Of a stretch of 64,000 nt of DNA, positions 34,901 to 45,824 are shown piece by piece. The notes below the pieces were generated by a model. It had not been told where the DNA came from. It did not search any database and was given only the letters and a program-made list of their open reading frames with translations. The stretch comes from Closterium sp. Naga37s-1 (lineage: Eukaryota; Streptophyta; Zygnematophyceae; Desmidiales; Closteriaceae). The stretch lies in assembly GCA_947471745.1 (NCBI GenBank), contig CANJKZ010000010.1:4087001-4151000 (forward strand), given 5' to 3'. A program made the position numbers and the translations under genes. Numbering within the stretch: position 1 is the stretch's first letter; each line of letters begins with the position of its first letter.

Positions 34901-37900
34901 CAGGACTATGAGGAGGCAATGGGGCAGTACGAGCGAACCATCGGGCAGGTGGAGCCGTTATACGTGATTCAACGCTACCTGCACGCCCAGCGGTTGAGCC
35001 TGCTCGCCCAGCGGTTGAGCCTGCTCGCCCAGCGGTTGAGCCTGCTCGCCCAGCGGTTGAGCCTGCTCGCCCAGCGGTTGAGCCTGCTTGCGCGGTACCC
35101 CCAGGAACACAGGAATCCCCCCACCCCCCCACTCCCCCTCACCTCCTCTCCTCAACCCCCCCTCGCCCTGCCCTCCCCTCTCCACAGGACTATGAGGAGG
35201 CAATGGGGCAGTACGAGAGGACCATTGGCCAGGTGGAGCCGTCATACGTGATTCAACGCTACCTGCACGCACAGCGCTTGAGCCTGCTCGCCCGGTACTT
35301 GGAGCGGCTGCACGATAAGGGCGTGGCCACTCCGGACCACACCACCCTGCTTATCAACTGCTTCTCCCGCCTCAAGGTGAGTGGAATGTGCTCGGCTAGA
35401 GAGGCTCGCCCTGCTCGCTCGGTACCTGGAGCGGCTGCACGATAAGGGCGTTGCTACGCCGGACCACACCACTCTGCTCATAAACTGCTTCTCGCGCCTC
35501 AAGGTGAGTGGAATGTGCTAGGCTAGAGAGGCTCCTGCTGGCCCGGTACCTGGAGCGGCTGTAAGATAAGGGGGTGGCCACACCGACCACACCACCCTGC
35601 TCATCAACTGCTTCCGGTGCCTCAAGGTGAGTGGAACGTGCTAGGCTAGAGAGGGTTAGAGAGGCTCGTACTGAGCCCCTGTGTTTTGAGTCGACTCAAA
35701 ACACTGCTACTCTCTCCCGTACTGAGCCACTGCGCATCCCATCCCTCCAAACCCATGTGCACCGTTCTCTCTTTCCCGCCCACCAGGACGTCTCCAAACT
35801 GGATGCCTTCGTTTGGGCCGGCATTGATGCTCCCTCCTCCAATACCCACTCCATTGAACCAGCAACCACAACCAGTCTCATGCTGCACTCCTGCCCATCC
35901 CTCCACACCCACATGCACCGCTCTCCCATACCCGCTTACCAGGACGTCTCTAAACTGGATGCCTTCGTCCGGGCCGGCTTCGATTCCCCTTCCTCCGATA
36001 CCCACTCCATCGAACCAGCAACCACAGACAGGCCCACACCTTCCTCTGCCTCCACTCTCCTCCTCTCCCTCTCCCTCTCACTCCCTCACTCCTCCTCCTC
36101 TCCCACCCTCCCATACGATCCCGACACGGTGATCCAAGTCTGCTGTTCCGCCGGGTATTACAGCCAGGCTCTTTTCGTAGCTCAGCGCGCCACTAAGCAT
36201 TCCGCTTACCTAAAAATCCTGGTGGAGGATCTACACCGCTACGCCGACGCGCTGGCCTTCATTTCCGCCCTTCCTGACCGGGCGAAAATTGTTTCGGCTG
36301 CCCGGGAATACGGGCCGGTGCTGGCGGCTCACCTGCCCGAGGAAACGATTTCTTTGTTCTTAGAGCTCTGCACGGGATTCGGGAGCAGCAGAGACGGAGG
36401 GGGGATGGGAATCGGTACTGGCTTAACAGGTGGGGAAGGATCAGGGGGAACTGGAGCAGGCCCCTCTCGGTTTAGGGATAACAGAGAGTCTGCCTCTCCT
36501 CGCCCCAGCCCTGGTGCTTCTTCAGGTGCTTCTTCAGGTGCTGCTGCTGCTGATGGAGCTGCAGGCACAGGAGCAGCAGCAGCAACACCAAGAGGAGGAG
36601 CAGCAGCAGTTGCCCCAGTTACCATCCCCCCTCGTTCTTCCAGCTTTCGAAAGTCACTCGTTTCCGGCTCGGGCAGGCTCATGGGAAGCCCGAACAGTTC
36701 GGGCAGCAGCAGCAGCTCCGGCACGAAAATTCGCATCTCGGATCTCGGGCAGCAGCAGAAATACCTGTCACCAATGGAATTAGCCCCGGTCTTTGTCGAC
36801 CAACCACGATGCCTGATGAAGTTCCTAGAGGCCTATGTAGACAGGGTTATAGACTCCCCGTGGCATAAAGACGTCCTTAATTCGCTCCTTGAGTTATACC
36901 TTTGCTATGAGACCTCAGCCTCCCTCCCATCCTCCTCCTCCTCCTCCTCCTCCCTCCCGTCAGATTATGTTTCCTCTTCGTCTGATTCTGAGCTTCCAAG
37001 CTTTGAGTCAGTTCTAAAAGCTGCTGCCGCCGGTGCCGGTGCTGCTGGTCCTGCTTGCAGTGATAGCACGGGCAGCTCGTTTCTTTCAGGTGATTCTGCC
37101 CGGACGGATCCCGTGCGGTGGGCAGAACGAAGGATGCTTCTCGGGCAGCAAAAAGAGAGAGAAGCAGCCAGCAGCAGCAGCAACAGCAGCAGTGCTGCAA
37201 CCAACTCCTCTTTCATCCCCCCTTCTCCCACCTCACTCACTTCTCCTCCTGCTTCTGCTGCCGCTGCTGCTTCTGCTGGAAGAGGAGGAACAGGAGCGAG
37301 CGGGGGGGAGGGGGTTGGTGAAAGGGGAGTTATCGTGTCACCTAGGAGTGGAGAGGGTAATGATCGGGCAGCTTGCTTGGCGAAGGCAGGGGCGTTGCTG
37401 CGAGCCTATTGGCAGCAGCAGTCGGCTCCTCGTTACGACGCTGACCTGGCACTGCTGACGTGTCAGGTGAGTGAGTTCATTCTTTTGTGTGTTACATTCA
37501 GTGTTTGCAAACTCGTCTCCTCTCTTTCGATTTTTTCCACGTGGAATTCTCAATACTGATTCCAGTATTGCATTTATGTGTTGGATGCAAGATTTTCTAA
37601 CCGCATCCCCCTTGTTCCCTCCTTCGCCTTCCCACTCCTCTCCTCCCCTGTCTCCTCCCTCACCCGCTCCCTCGCTTCCCCGCTCGTTTCTCCCTCCCCC
37701 TTCCCAGGTGCATGGCTTCAGGGACGGCCATAGTAACGAGGTGCCTTTTGAGTCGACTCAAAAGTCCCCTCGCTTCCCCACTCGTTTCTCCCTCCCCTTC
37801 CCAGGTACATGGTTTCAGGGATGGCCTCCTCTTCCTGTACGAGAGAATGCGGCTCTTCAAGGAGGCCCTGGCGATGCACATGCGGGAGGGCGACAGCAAG

Positions 37901-39868
37901 GGGCTCATTGCTGCGTGCAAGCGATTGGGGGATGCGGGGAGGGGGACTGTTTCTCCCCGTTCCACTTCCTCCCCGTTAACACCTCCCCACTCATCCTCCC
38001 CCTCCCCTCGCCCTTCCATTTCAGGTCCATGGCTTCAGGGACGGGCTAATATTCCTATATGAGAGAATGCGGCTCTTCAAGGAGGCCCTGGCGATGCACA
38101 TGCGGGAGGGCGACAGCAAGGGGCTCATTGCTGCGTGCAAGCGGCTGGGGGATGCGGGGAGGGGGGGAGATCCGAGTGTGTGGGCGGACGTTGTGAGGTA
38201 CCTGGGGGAACGGGGGGAGGCGTGCGGGGAGGAGGTGGCGGAGGTGTTGAGTGCGGTGGAGAGGGGTAACCTGCTGCCGCCGCTGCTGGTGCTGCAGGTG
38301 AGCTCATTGCTGCGTGCAAGCGACTGGGGGATGCGGGGAGGGGGGAAGATCCGAGTGTGTGGGCGGATGTTGTTAGGTACCTGGGGGAACGGGGGGAGGC
38401 GAGGGGGGAGGAGGTGTTAAGTGCGGTGGAGAGGGGTAACCTGCTGCCGCCTCTGCTGGTGCTGCATGTGAGCTGCTTGTGATGTTTATGAAAATTGACA
38501 CGACTATGTGACAGGACACGTACATATGCAACCAGTCTCCCTCCTGCTCTCGCTCTCCCTCCTGCTCTCGCTCTCCCTCCTGCTCTTTGTCTCCCTCCCT
38601 CCTCACACCAGACTCTTTCGCACAACCCACACATCACGGTGGGGGAAATTCGGGACTATGTGTCGCGGCACTCTCACATGCACCCTCTCTGCTCCCTCTC
38701 CCTCCCTTCTCCTCCCTCTCCCTCCCTTCTCCTCCCTCTCCCTCTTGTTCCTCTGCCCTCCTTGGCTTGCCCCATGCAGACTCTCTCGCGCAGCCCGCAC
38801 ATCACGGTGGGGGAGATACGGGACTATGTGTCGCGGCACTTGCAGCAGGAGACAGCCATTATTGAGGAGGACAGGCGGGCGATTGAGAAATACCAGGTGG
38901 GGAGGGGTGCCAGTAGGTGGGGATGGATGGTAGCAGGGGATGGATACAGAGGAATGGATGGAGGTTAGCACGTGTCGCAGGACGGGTGGGGACGGGTGGC
39001 AGGATTTAGATACTACGAGCCACTTGTTTTCCAGTCCTCCCGATGTGCCGAGTGCAATTCACCGCCCGACCCTAGTGACTCTTCCCTCTCTTTCCGTCCC
39101 TCCTGTCTTACCAACACCCCTGCACGCCCCAACAGCACGAGACTGACAAGTACAGGAACGAACTCCACCAAATCCTGACTGGGCCTCTCGTCTTCCAGCC
39201 CTCCCGATGTTTCGAGTGCAACCACCGCTCGACACCACTAATGTTCCCATCTCCCCGCTGTGTCTTGCATTCATTCCCCCCAACAGCACGAGACTGACAA
39301 GTACAGGAAAGATCTGCACCAGCTCCTGACCGAACCTCTCGTCTTCCAGTCCTCCCGCTGTGCCGAGTGCAACTCGCCACTCGACCTCCCCGCCGTCCAC
39401 TTCTTTTGTCTGCATGCGTTCCACCTGCGCTGCCTTGCTGACCCAACCACGGCAGTAGCCGCCGCTACAGCCGCGGCTGCTGCCTCAATGGCAGGTGACG
39501 TGGGGGGGGTGAGCGGGGGCGGAGGGGTGATGGGAGGAGGCATGGGAGGGGGAGGGTACGGCGGGGGAAGAGCGGGGGGGTATGGAGGAGGGATGGGAGA
39601 TGTAGGAGAGGGAGGAGAGGAAGGAGAGGGAGGGGAGGGAGGGGAGGGAGGGGAGGGAGGGGAGGGAGGGGAGGGAGGGGAGGGAGGGATGGAGTGCCCC
39701 AAGTGTGCGGCATCATACCGGGTGGTGAGAGAGATGCGGGTGGGGCTGAGGCAGAGTGCGGCGGACCACGACCGCTTCTTCCAGGAGCTGCATGACGCCC
39801 GCGACGGCTTTGGTGTTGTCGCTCTCTACTTTGGCCGCGGTCTCGTGCGCGCGGAAGACGCCTTGTAG
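28963..39868 (+). CDS. VPS11: Vacuolar protein sorting-associated protein 11 (HOPS/CORVET subunit)
   Basis: VPS11 is a core subunit of the HOPS and CORVET tethering complexes that drive endosome and vacuole fusion. Proposed exons: 28963-29181, 29925-30128, 30892-31521, 32362-33105, 35188-35376, 35943-37466 (or from 35787), 38025-38297, 38780-38896 and 39287-39868, all GT-AG and phase 0. Conserved blocks follow the Arabidopsis order: FLHLFK and LTVGKE in the N-terminal beta-propeller; DLVVARPEAFY; AEVLRRYGDHLYAKQ / DYEEAMGQYERTIGQVEPS / LERLHDKGVATPDHTTLL in the clathrin-repeat solenoid; FLYERMRLFKEALA; PHITVGEIRDYVSRHL; and a C-terminal RING-H2. The predicted protein is about 1490 aa against about 930 in Arabidopsis; the excess is Gly/Ser/Ala-rich insertions. 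Almost every exon has partial copies in the adjacent intron. Confidence 0.93.
29270..29545 (+). repeat. Tandem repeats in VPS11 intron 1, with a palindrome
   Basis: CTGACTATT-ATGATGTGTTC with downstream CATCCACATCAGGTACTTTT occurs twice (about 29280-29337 and 29383-29450). It is followed by about five diverged 24-bp units of the type ATTTCAGGTAAAATCCCGAA. Between the two large copies lies a 26-bp perfect palindrome (29345-29370) containing TTTTGAGTCGACTCAAAA. Confidence 0.8.
29624..29868 (+). repeat. Two echoes of VPS11 exon 2 start
   Basis: Copies coding RSC-LTVGKEA-GAA, each after a CAG acceptor, lie at about 29624 and 29782 before the full exon at 29925. The copies diverge by several base changes and share the pyrimidine-rich intron that precedes the acceptor. 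Confidence 0.85.
30211..30272 (+). repeat. Echo of VPS11 exon 2 end
   Basis: It repeats the exon segment coding LRTYNIFSDAFPAAQ plus a GT donor (exon copy 30083-30128). It is followed by (GTGAGTGA)-like simple sequence to about 30450. Confidence 0.85.
30679..30795 (+). repeat. Echo of VPS11 exon 3 start
   Basis: About 110 bp coding ITSCAIREAPQLGYLLAVGL and onward is nearly identical to the start of the exon at 30892. Here it is preceded by TATCAC rather than a clear CAG acceptor. Confidence 0.88.
31667..32361 (+). repeat. Four echoes of VPS11 exon 4 start
   Basis: Copies of the segment coding VVARPEAFY-FNEDGPG occur at about 31667 (partial), 31802, 31952 and 32106 before the exon at 32362. 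The first three form a near-perfect 150-bp tandem repeat including intron sequence and the CCCATCAG acceptor. The 32106 copy extends to GLDGPKHRLACLRGYLLCLH and could serve as the real exon start. Confidence 0.92.
33186..33987 (+). repeat. About six echoes of VPS11 exon 4 end
   Basis: Segments coding GLYSSALDLVVSQGGDAAATAE / AEVLRRYGDHLYAKQ recur at about 33186, 33247, 33300, 33505, 33706 and 33871 after the exon end at 33105. Most keep the donor, and several carry frameshifts or base changes. Two truncated copies are joined by palindromes at 33227-33244 and 33281-33298. Confidence 0.9.
34092..35187 (+). repeat. About seven echoes of VPS11 exon 5 start
   Basis: Segments coding DYEEAM-QYERTIGQVEPS, each after a CAG acceptor, occur at about 34092, 34222, 34366, 34498, 34629, 34758 and 34903 before the full exon at 35188. 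The 34498, 34629 and 34758 copies form a 130-bp near-perfect tandem repeat. A 21-bp repeat CAGCGGTTGAGCCTGCTCGC (about 34988-35085) expands part of the 34903 copy. Confidence 0.92.
35412..35626 (+). repeat. Two echoes of VPS11 exon 5 end
   Basis: Segments coding LERL-DKGVAT-DHTTLLINCF plus GTGAGTGG recur at about 35415-35502 and 35545-35626. The second is damaged (CTGTAAGATAAG, a lost base and a changed codon). Confidence 0.9.
35787..35830 (+). repeat. Echo of VPS11 exon 6 start
   Basis: CACCAG followed by codons for DVSKLDAFVWAG resembles the exon start at 35943 (DVSKLDAFVRAG). The sequence is open between them, so this may be a real alternative start for exon 6. Confidence 0.8.
37706..37952 (+). 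repeat. Two partial echoes of VPS11 exon 7
   Basis: The 37708 copy keeps only VHGFRDG-codons before the palindrome at 37746-37763. The 37804 copy runs from VHGFRDGLLFLYERM to KRLGDAGRG and then diverges. The complete exon is at 38025-38297. A further copy of its second half (about 38303-38468) follows the exon with deletions. Confidence 0.9.
38609..38675 (+). repeat. Echo of VPS11 exon 8 start
   Basis: It codes TLSHNPHITVGEIRDYVSRH after a CCAG acceptor, then diverges. The full exon, coding TLSRSPHITVGEIRDYVSRH, starts at 38780. Confidence 0.88.
39018..39230 (+). repeat. Echoes of VPS11 exon 9 (RING region)
   Basis: Copies of the sequence coding EPLVFQSSRCAECNSP (39018-39067) and HETDKYRNELHQILTGPLVF (39134-39212) precede the complete final exon at 39287. 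They are interrupted and have base changes, so they are unlikely to be functional. Confidence 0.88.
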
Positions 39869-41438
39869 TGCAGTTATGGTCATTAGAGGATGTGGATTTG
39901 TGTCAAGAGAGAGGGCAGGAGTGTGAAAGCAGCACAGAAGGTGCTTTTGTAGTCATGCCACAGTGAGCTAGATTTTTTTATATTGTTTGTGATACATGTG
40001 CCAAGCCAATCTCGAGCATGTTAAATATATTGCATCGGCTGCTCAAATTTCTACCAAGCTAATTGTTTATGGATGACTAAAATATCGTATTTGATTAAGT
40101 TCTGTCATCTCTTGGTGCTCACAAGCAAAACTCTGTGGAGAACATGTATCAAAAGTTAGGTGTTTAAGTCGGGATTAAGAATGGTGTACAATATCCAGAA
40201 TAATGTGGAGCGTTCGTCCCGTCATTCGTTGAGCACTGTTACAAACAAGCACACGAGGACACGAATCTTTGCACAGCCGACGAGGGTGTGTCATTATGAC
40301 TGGGCGATAGATTAGCGCCAGTGCGACGGAAAAGCGTCGCATAAAGATGCTCTCAACTCGCAGTTAGTGACTGTGCGAACGGATAAGAAGATCTCCCAGG
40401 TCGTGTTAAGTCGTGCCATCTCACGCGCGAAAGACTTTCCATGGTGCAGGGAAATGCGGCGACGTGATATTTCTCGTTTTGCCAGCACGAGCCCCCACTC
40501 CGTGAACACGCGCTCCGTTCACAGGTTCCTCAAGTCCATATCTTACTCGTGCGCTGGCAGCTCCTCTGCACGTCGCGCTAGCGAGAATTTTACATGTGTT
40601 GCTCCTTGCGCCACGCCGACAAGCAAATTCCGTTCGACCAATGGGGATACGGAATCTTTTCTAGGGGGGAGCATCTTGGGATCTCCCTGGACCTCGCCCC
40701 CTCCAAGCATAACGCGGCTCCATTCACGAGGAGTGTTCCAGACCATTCGGTGAATCTGTCGTGCCGCTATGAGCACCACAAACTCGTTGGGCCTCGCATA
40801 ACTTTTGTCTTCTGCCCTTTCTGCAAGTCAATCTAATCACGCACAAAACAAAAACAGGATACAGCGCACATGCGAACAAAAACACCGCACTCCAGCGAAA
40901 CTCACCAATTGGTGACTTCCAGCAACACCTTTCGCATTCTGTTCGCCCATGTCACGCCGCTCCTCTCCGCCCAACCTCCCCTGCCCGAGCCTGCCCATTG
41001 CCGCCATTCGAATCTGCCCTACTCGCTCCACTAATCTGCCCACCGCTCTAATCTGCCCTTGCCCATCTCGTCCTCCCCTGTTCTTGAAATTTGCCTCGAT
41101 ACGCTCAACCAGGTTTCATCCATGGCCATGACGTACCGCTTCATCAGTTCGGGTTCCCCCGTTGTGATTCCTCCAGAAGTTTGCGGCTGTGACAAGTTGC
41201 TGTAGGGAGTGCGGAGCAGTGGGCTTTTTAGTAGGAACCCCGTTGCAAGTACTGAATTCAATTAGAGGTCTAATTGTTTGAGCAGTGCCACAGAGGCCTG
41301 TAGTGGCAGCTGCTCCAGCGTCATCCTTCACGCAGATTCTGCTTCTTCCCTCATCTCCCTGCTGCTTCCCGCATTCCCGCGACTTGTCACTAAAACAGTT
41401 TTTAACAGGTCCAAATAGCTCCACCCTGCAGTGGCAGC
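39869..41438. other. Intergenic region, no gene recognised
   Basis: It contains the VPS11 3' flank, AT-rich to about 40260 and including AAATATAT-type sequence. The stretch 40310-41430 has scattered short open frames on both strands without recognisable domains or repeats. The part nearest 41439 is presumably the promoter and 5' UTR of the RETICULATA-RELATED gene. Confidence 0.5.
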
Positions 41439-44400
41439 ATGGATAACACTCGCACCCTGCTTCTGCGACGTCAGTCAACCCCACACGGCCTGGTCCCCTC
41501 TAGCAACTCCTTCATTCCGTCCCTCGAGAAACGCGCGTCTCAGCGTCATCGGTCATCGGCGAATCCCCAGCGGAGCCCGCGCCTCACGCAGGCTCCCGGA
41601 ATCGCGGCGTTCCCCCGATCGGTATCCTCCCCCGCCGTCGCTCCGCTCCCTCGATCGCTGTCTTCCCCTGCACCTGACGCCATGTCTTCCGCGGCCTGCG
41701 GATTCTTCTCCGGAGTCTCCGGAATCTCACCCGCATTTTCCGGAGCCTCGGGATCTCCTCGGCCGTTCACACCAGCGCCACTTCCGCCGTTAGATCGCTG
41801 CGCGGCTCGCAATAAGAACAGCACCGTTCTAAGCAGCTATCAGCGGCGCAGCCTGGTCAGAGCTAATCCGTTCCTCGCGGAAAAGCGGCCTAGCGTTACG
41901 GCGTCAGTCGAGCGATCCTCTTCGTCCGCCTCTAGTTCCCGATGCGCCACAGCATCTGCAGTCCAGCGGGATGCGCGTGTTGCGTATGATGCGTCTGATG
42001 CGGCGGCTATTGACTGTACCCGTGCCGTAACCCCTTCGTCAAGCGCAGTAGATTCGGCTAGCGCCGCCCCCTTGGCCGTTACTCCTCCTCGCACCGAAGC
42101 CGTTGCGAAGCTTTCGTCGCCCAAAATGGACCGTCGCACGCTTCTAGGGCTCGGTCTTGCGACGCTCGCTGCGACGGGAGCCGCGGAGCTAGGATTAGTC
42201 GATGCGGCTTTAGCTAAGACCGTAGAGCCTCCTAAGAAGCAGCCGATGTGGTTCTTAGGCGACGCGGCAGGAGGTGTGGACGGAGAGGGGGGGTTATTGG
42301 GTAAGAGCGGACCAGCAGTGAGTAAATCGCGCGTGTATGACGCTACAACGGTTGGCGAGCCGGCTCTTGTCGGGGATAAGACGAAGGCGTGGGAGAGGCT
42401 GCTGGCGGCGAAGGTTGTTTACCTTGGCGAAGCAGAGGTCGTTCGCGATCCCACGGATAAGGTGCGAAAGCGGTGCCGCTGTGATGCCGCTGGTAGCAGT
42501 GTTCTGTTAGTAACCACTTGTTTGTGCGTGCCGCTGTCTTGCCGTGCCTTTTTTTAGTGCGTTATTTCCAAAGATGCCTCACTCGCGTCAGTCGCACCAT
42601 TTGCACCAACAGCCGCAGCCCCACGCCCCTCATCCTTCATGTCTTCTCCGTTTCCATCCTGCCCACATCCCCTTCCTCCTCGTCTCTTCTTTCCCCGTTT
42701 CTTCGCCATCGCACAAACCAGCCGCACAGAGAGTCGCTCCCGCCAGATGCTTCACCAGATTCCCGTTTTCGCCTTCGTGATCTAATTCGTTTCGATCAAA
42801 TTTGATACGATTTGATTGCATTCTTGCAGGCAGTGGCGCTCGAGATCCTGCGCAAGCTGCGCGACGACTCGTTCGCAGCGGGTCGGCCGGTCACTCTCGC
42901 GCTCTCCGCGTTCCCGCGCTCCATGCAACCTTTGCTCGACAAATTCATCGGAGGAAGGTAAGCAAATGGATGTTTGGTTCAGCCATTTTCGCGTTTTTTT
43001 TTTTTTTTTTTTTTCCTTTCGTGTTCTCTCTCTCCTCGTTGTTTTCGTCTTCAGGGCAATTTCCAAACTGCCCCCGCTTCGACTTCGCTGCTGTTACTTC
43101 TGGCAGGCTTCCAGAGGATGAGCTCCAGGTGGCAGTCAACTACTGGCCCAAGGGCCGCTTTCAGGAAATGTTACCACTCCTTCGCTACTGTCGTGAAGCA
43201 GGAGTTCGCCTGTTCGCGTGCGGCGTGCCCCCAAAGGTGCTTCGAACAGTGCAAGCGGGCGGTATTCAAGCTCTTTCCCCGCCGGACCGCAAAAAGTACG
43301 CGCCGCCGCTCGGCGGCGGTTCGGCCGCTTATCTGCGGCCCGACAGCACCACTGCCGTCCCTTCGTACGGATCCGCTAGTAGCTCCGCGTTCGGCGGCGC
43401 CGCAACGGGCGGCTCGTCTTCACTAGCAAATGGCGGCATCAGCAGCATCAGCGGCGGAAACGGCGGGCTGCTGGGAATCGAACCCATCGCGAACGCTGCC
43501 GAACCTCTCGTCTCCCGAACCTCCTCCCGAGCCTCGTTTCCGTTCGGCCCGGGCCCGTACTGGTTCGCGCAGGCGCGTGTGGTGGAAGATCACGCCATGG
43601 CTGGCGCGATCTCGCAGGCAATGTCAGAAAGCGGGAAGATCGGGCTTCTCGTCGTTCTCACCGGCGCGTCGCACGTGCGATTCGGCGCCAACGGTCGCGG
43701 CGTGCCGTCGCGCGTCGCGGATTGGCTGCGCGCGTCGCCGGCGTCGCAGGCCGTCGTGCTGCTGAACCCCGAGCGGCAGCGCGCGCGGCTCGAGTCCGAT
43801 TTCCCCGAGGCGGATTTCTTCTGGTACTCGGGAAGCTGGGCGTGCACGCGCAACTGCTTCGACCGCGCGGAGATCGCGCGCGTGATGGGCGCCGCGGGGC
43901 GCACCCCCGACGCGCTCCCGCGGGACCTGCAAGTCGGGATCGAGCGCGGATTAATCTCCCCCGATACACTCCAGTCGTTTTTCGAGCTCGAGAACAACCC
44001 GCTGGTCGCGGAGGCGACCAAGCGCTTCCAGGGATTGCGGGAGCGGTTCTACGCGGATCCGCGATTCCTGCAGCGGCTATGCACGGAGGAGGCGATTAGT
44101 ATCGCCACGTCACTCGCCGCCCAGTTCCAGAAGCGCGGGGATCGATTCTGGTCGGAGCTCGAATACGTTTCCGCGGACATTCTCCGCGGCACCGTGGTGA
44201 ACTTCTTTTCGGTCTGGCTGCCCGCGCCGCGTCTCTCCTTCCGGGATGCCGCGGGTCCGGCCGCGCAGGCGGCCGGGGGGGCAGCTGGGGAAAAACTTTT
44301 TGGCGGGCTGACCTCGTGGATTTCCACGCTGCCCCACAACGCGTTTCAGATGGCCGAGCCTGGGCAGAATTTTGGCCTCGCGGAGCGAATCGGAACGGTG

Positions 44401-45824
44401 GTGGTGGCGGGAACAAAACTCTTTTCGGTCGGATTCGTTTCAAGCGTGGCGACGCTGTCGCTGACTAATCTTCTGGCGGACATGAAAAACAAGCTGCCCG
44501 CAAAATCTATTGATCAGGCAGCCAACGGGCAGGTTACCACAGAAACGGAAACTGGAGTGGCATGGGCGGTGGGAGGGGTGGTGGCAGGCTCGGGAACTGC
44601 TGCAGCAGCAACTGCAGGGGAAGCAGCCGCGAGTGGCAGCGGATCTACAGTAACAAAATCTACAGTGGCGAGATCTCCCGTGTTCAAAACCGCACTGGTG
44701 TACGGCGCGTTCCTGTCCACATCAGCGAATCTGCGGTACCAGGCGATTGCGGGGATTGTGGAGCACTGGATCGCGGATTACTACCTGGCGTCCAATCCGG
44801 TGGCGGGGACTGCTGTGTCATTCCTCGCCCGCACTGCCAACTCCTACTGGGGCACCTCGGTACGTTCCGCTCCTGCCCGCTCTCGGCCTCTCATGTCTCC
44901 CCCTCGTTCTATCCGCGTTCCCCTTGCGTTCCCTCCCTTTCCACCGCACGTTTGTGGAGCACTGGATCACGGACCATCTCCCTTCCTCCCTCCCGTCCCC
45001 TCCCTGCCTCCAGCCATGAATGTTCCCTGTCTCACCATCTCTACATCCCTCTCCCCACCCTCCCGTTTCTCCCTCCCATCCTCTCTACCTTCCTCCAGCA
45101 ATGGGTGGACCTCGCGCGGTTCACAGGCCTGCAGCAGTCACCCAAGCCAGCAGCAGCAGACGCACCTGCTGCAGCTGTAGCAGCTACAGCCGCTCTGCCA
45201 GCAGGATCTGTAGTGGCTGGGAGCACCGTAGCAGCTGCGGAGAAAGTTGATGCAGCAGGAACCAATGCAGCAGCAGCAGCCGCAACGGGAGCTGTAGCAG
45301 CAGCAGTAGATGTTGCCCCCACCACTGGTGTTTCTGCACCTTCCTTAGAGTTTCCTTTCCAAGGCTCCCAGCCTTCACTCGTCCCTGCTTACGCTGGCGC
45401 TTATGCCACTGCCGAACCCGTCTTTGCTGCTCCTAACGGAGCTGCCTTTAACGAGTACCCTTTTGCTGCTCCATTAGCTTCAGGTTCCGCTTTGACACCC
45501 TCTGCTGATGCTGCTGCTGCTGGGTTTTCTGCCACTGGCACTGCCACTGGCACTGCTGCTGCTGCAGCTCCATCTGCTGTAGTTTCTTCAGACAGCAGTG
45601 GGATGGTAGATGGGGATGAGGCAGGTGCAGCAGCGTTGGGAGCAGAGGCAGCAGCATTGGGAGCAGAAGCAGCAGCAACGGATGTAGCGGCAGTTGTGGA
45701 GTTTGGAGAGGAGGCTGTAGCAGCCGTGCAGGCAGGGGCTCGTCTTGTTCCGGTGGAGGTGTTATCTGACAGGGACGTGCTTTACCACCACAGTCAGCAA
45801 CATCAGCAGCAGCAGCACAATTGA
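41439..45824 (+). CDS. RETICULATA-RELATED 5/6-like chloroplast protein (ChaN-like domain plus DUF3411), about 1209 aa
   Basis: Exons 41439-42461, 42830-42957, 43107-44859 and 45099-45824 join in phase with GT-AG introns. The first about 220 residues are Ser/Ala/Arg-rich, as in a plastid transit peptide. [20 protein letters not shown] ending in ALA then looks like a twin-arginine thylakoid transfer signal. A ChaN-like haem-binding-type domain follows ([66 protein letters not shown]), then the RETICULATA domain ([56 protein letters not shown]). This order is known from Arabidopsis RER5 and RER6, whose relative RETICULATA affects leaf mesophyll and chloroplast development. The C-terminus has an Ala-rich extension. 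Two echo copies occur, in the last intron and after the stop. Confidence 0.9.
42994..43014 (+). repeat. Poly(T) run in the RETICULATA-RELATED intron 2
   Basis: About 21 T residues upstream of the exon 3 acceptor at 43106. They could serve as a polypyrimidine tract, but the run is distant from the AG. Confidence 0.7.
44945..44985 (+). repeat. Echo of the RETICULATA-RELATED exon 3 end
   Basis: TTTGTGGAGCACTGGATCAC resembles the exon sequence at 44755-44775 (coding [11 protein letters not shown]). It lies in the following intron, 190 bp downstream, and has no obvious donor. Confidence 0.75.

Noticed and set aside
40367-40753. 128-aa open frame between VPS11 and the RETICULATA-RELATED gene
   Set aside because: No recognisable features and an overlapping frame of similar length on the other strand.
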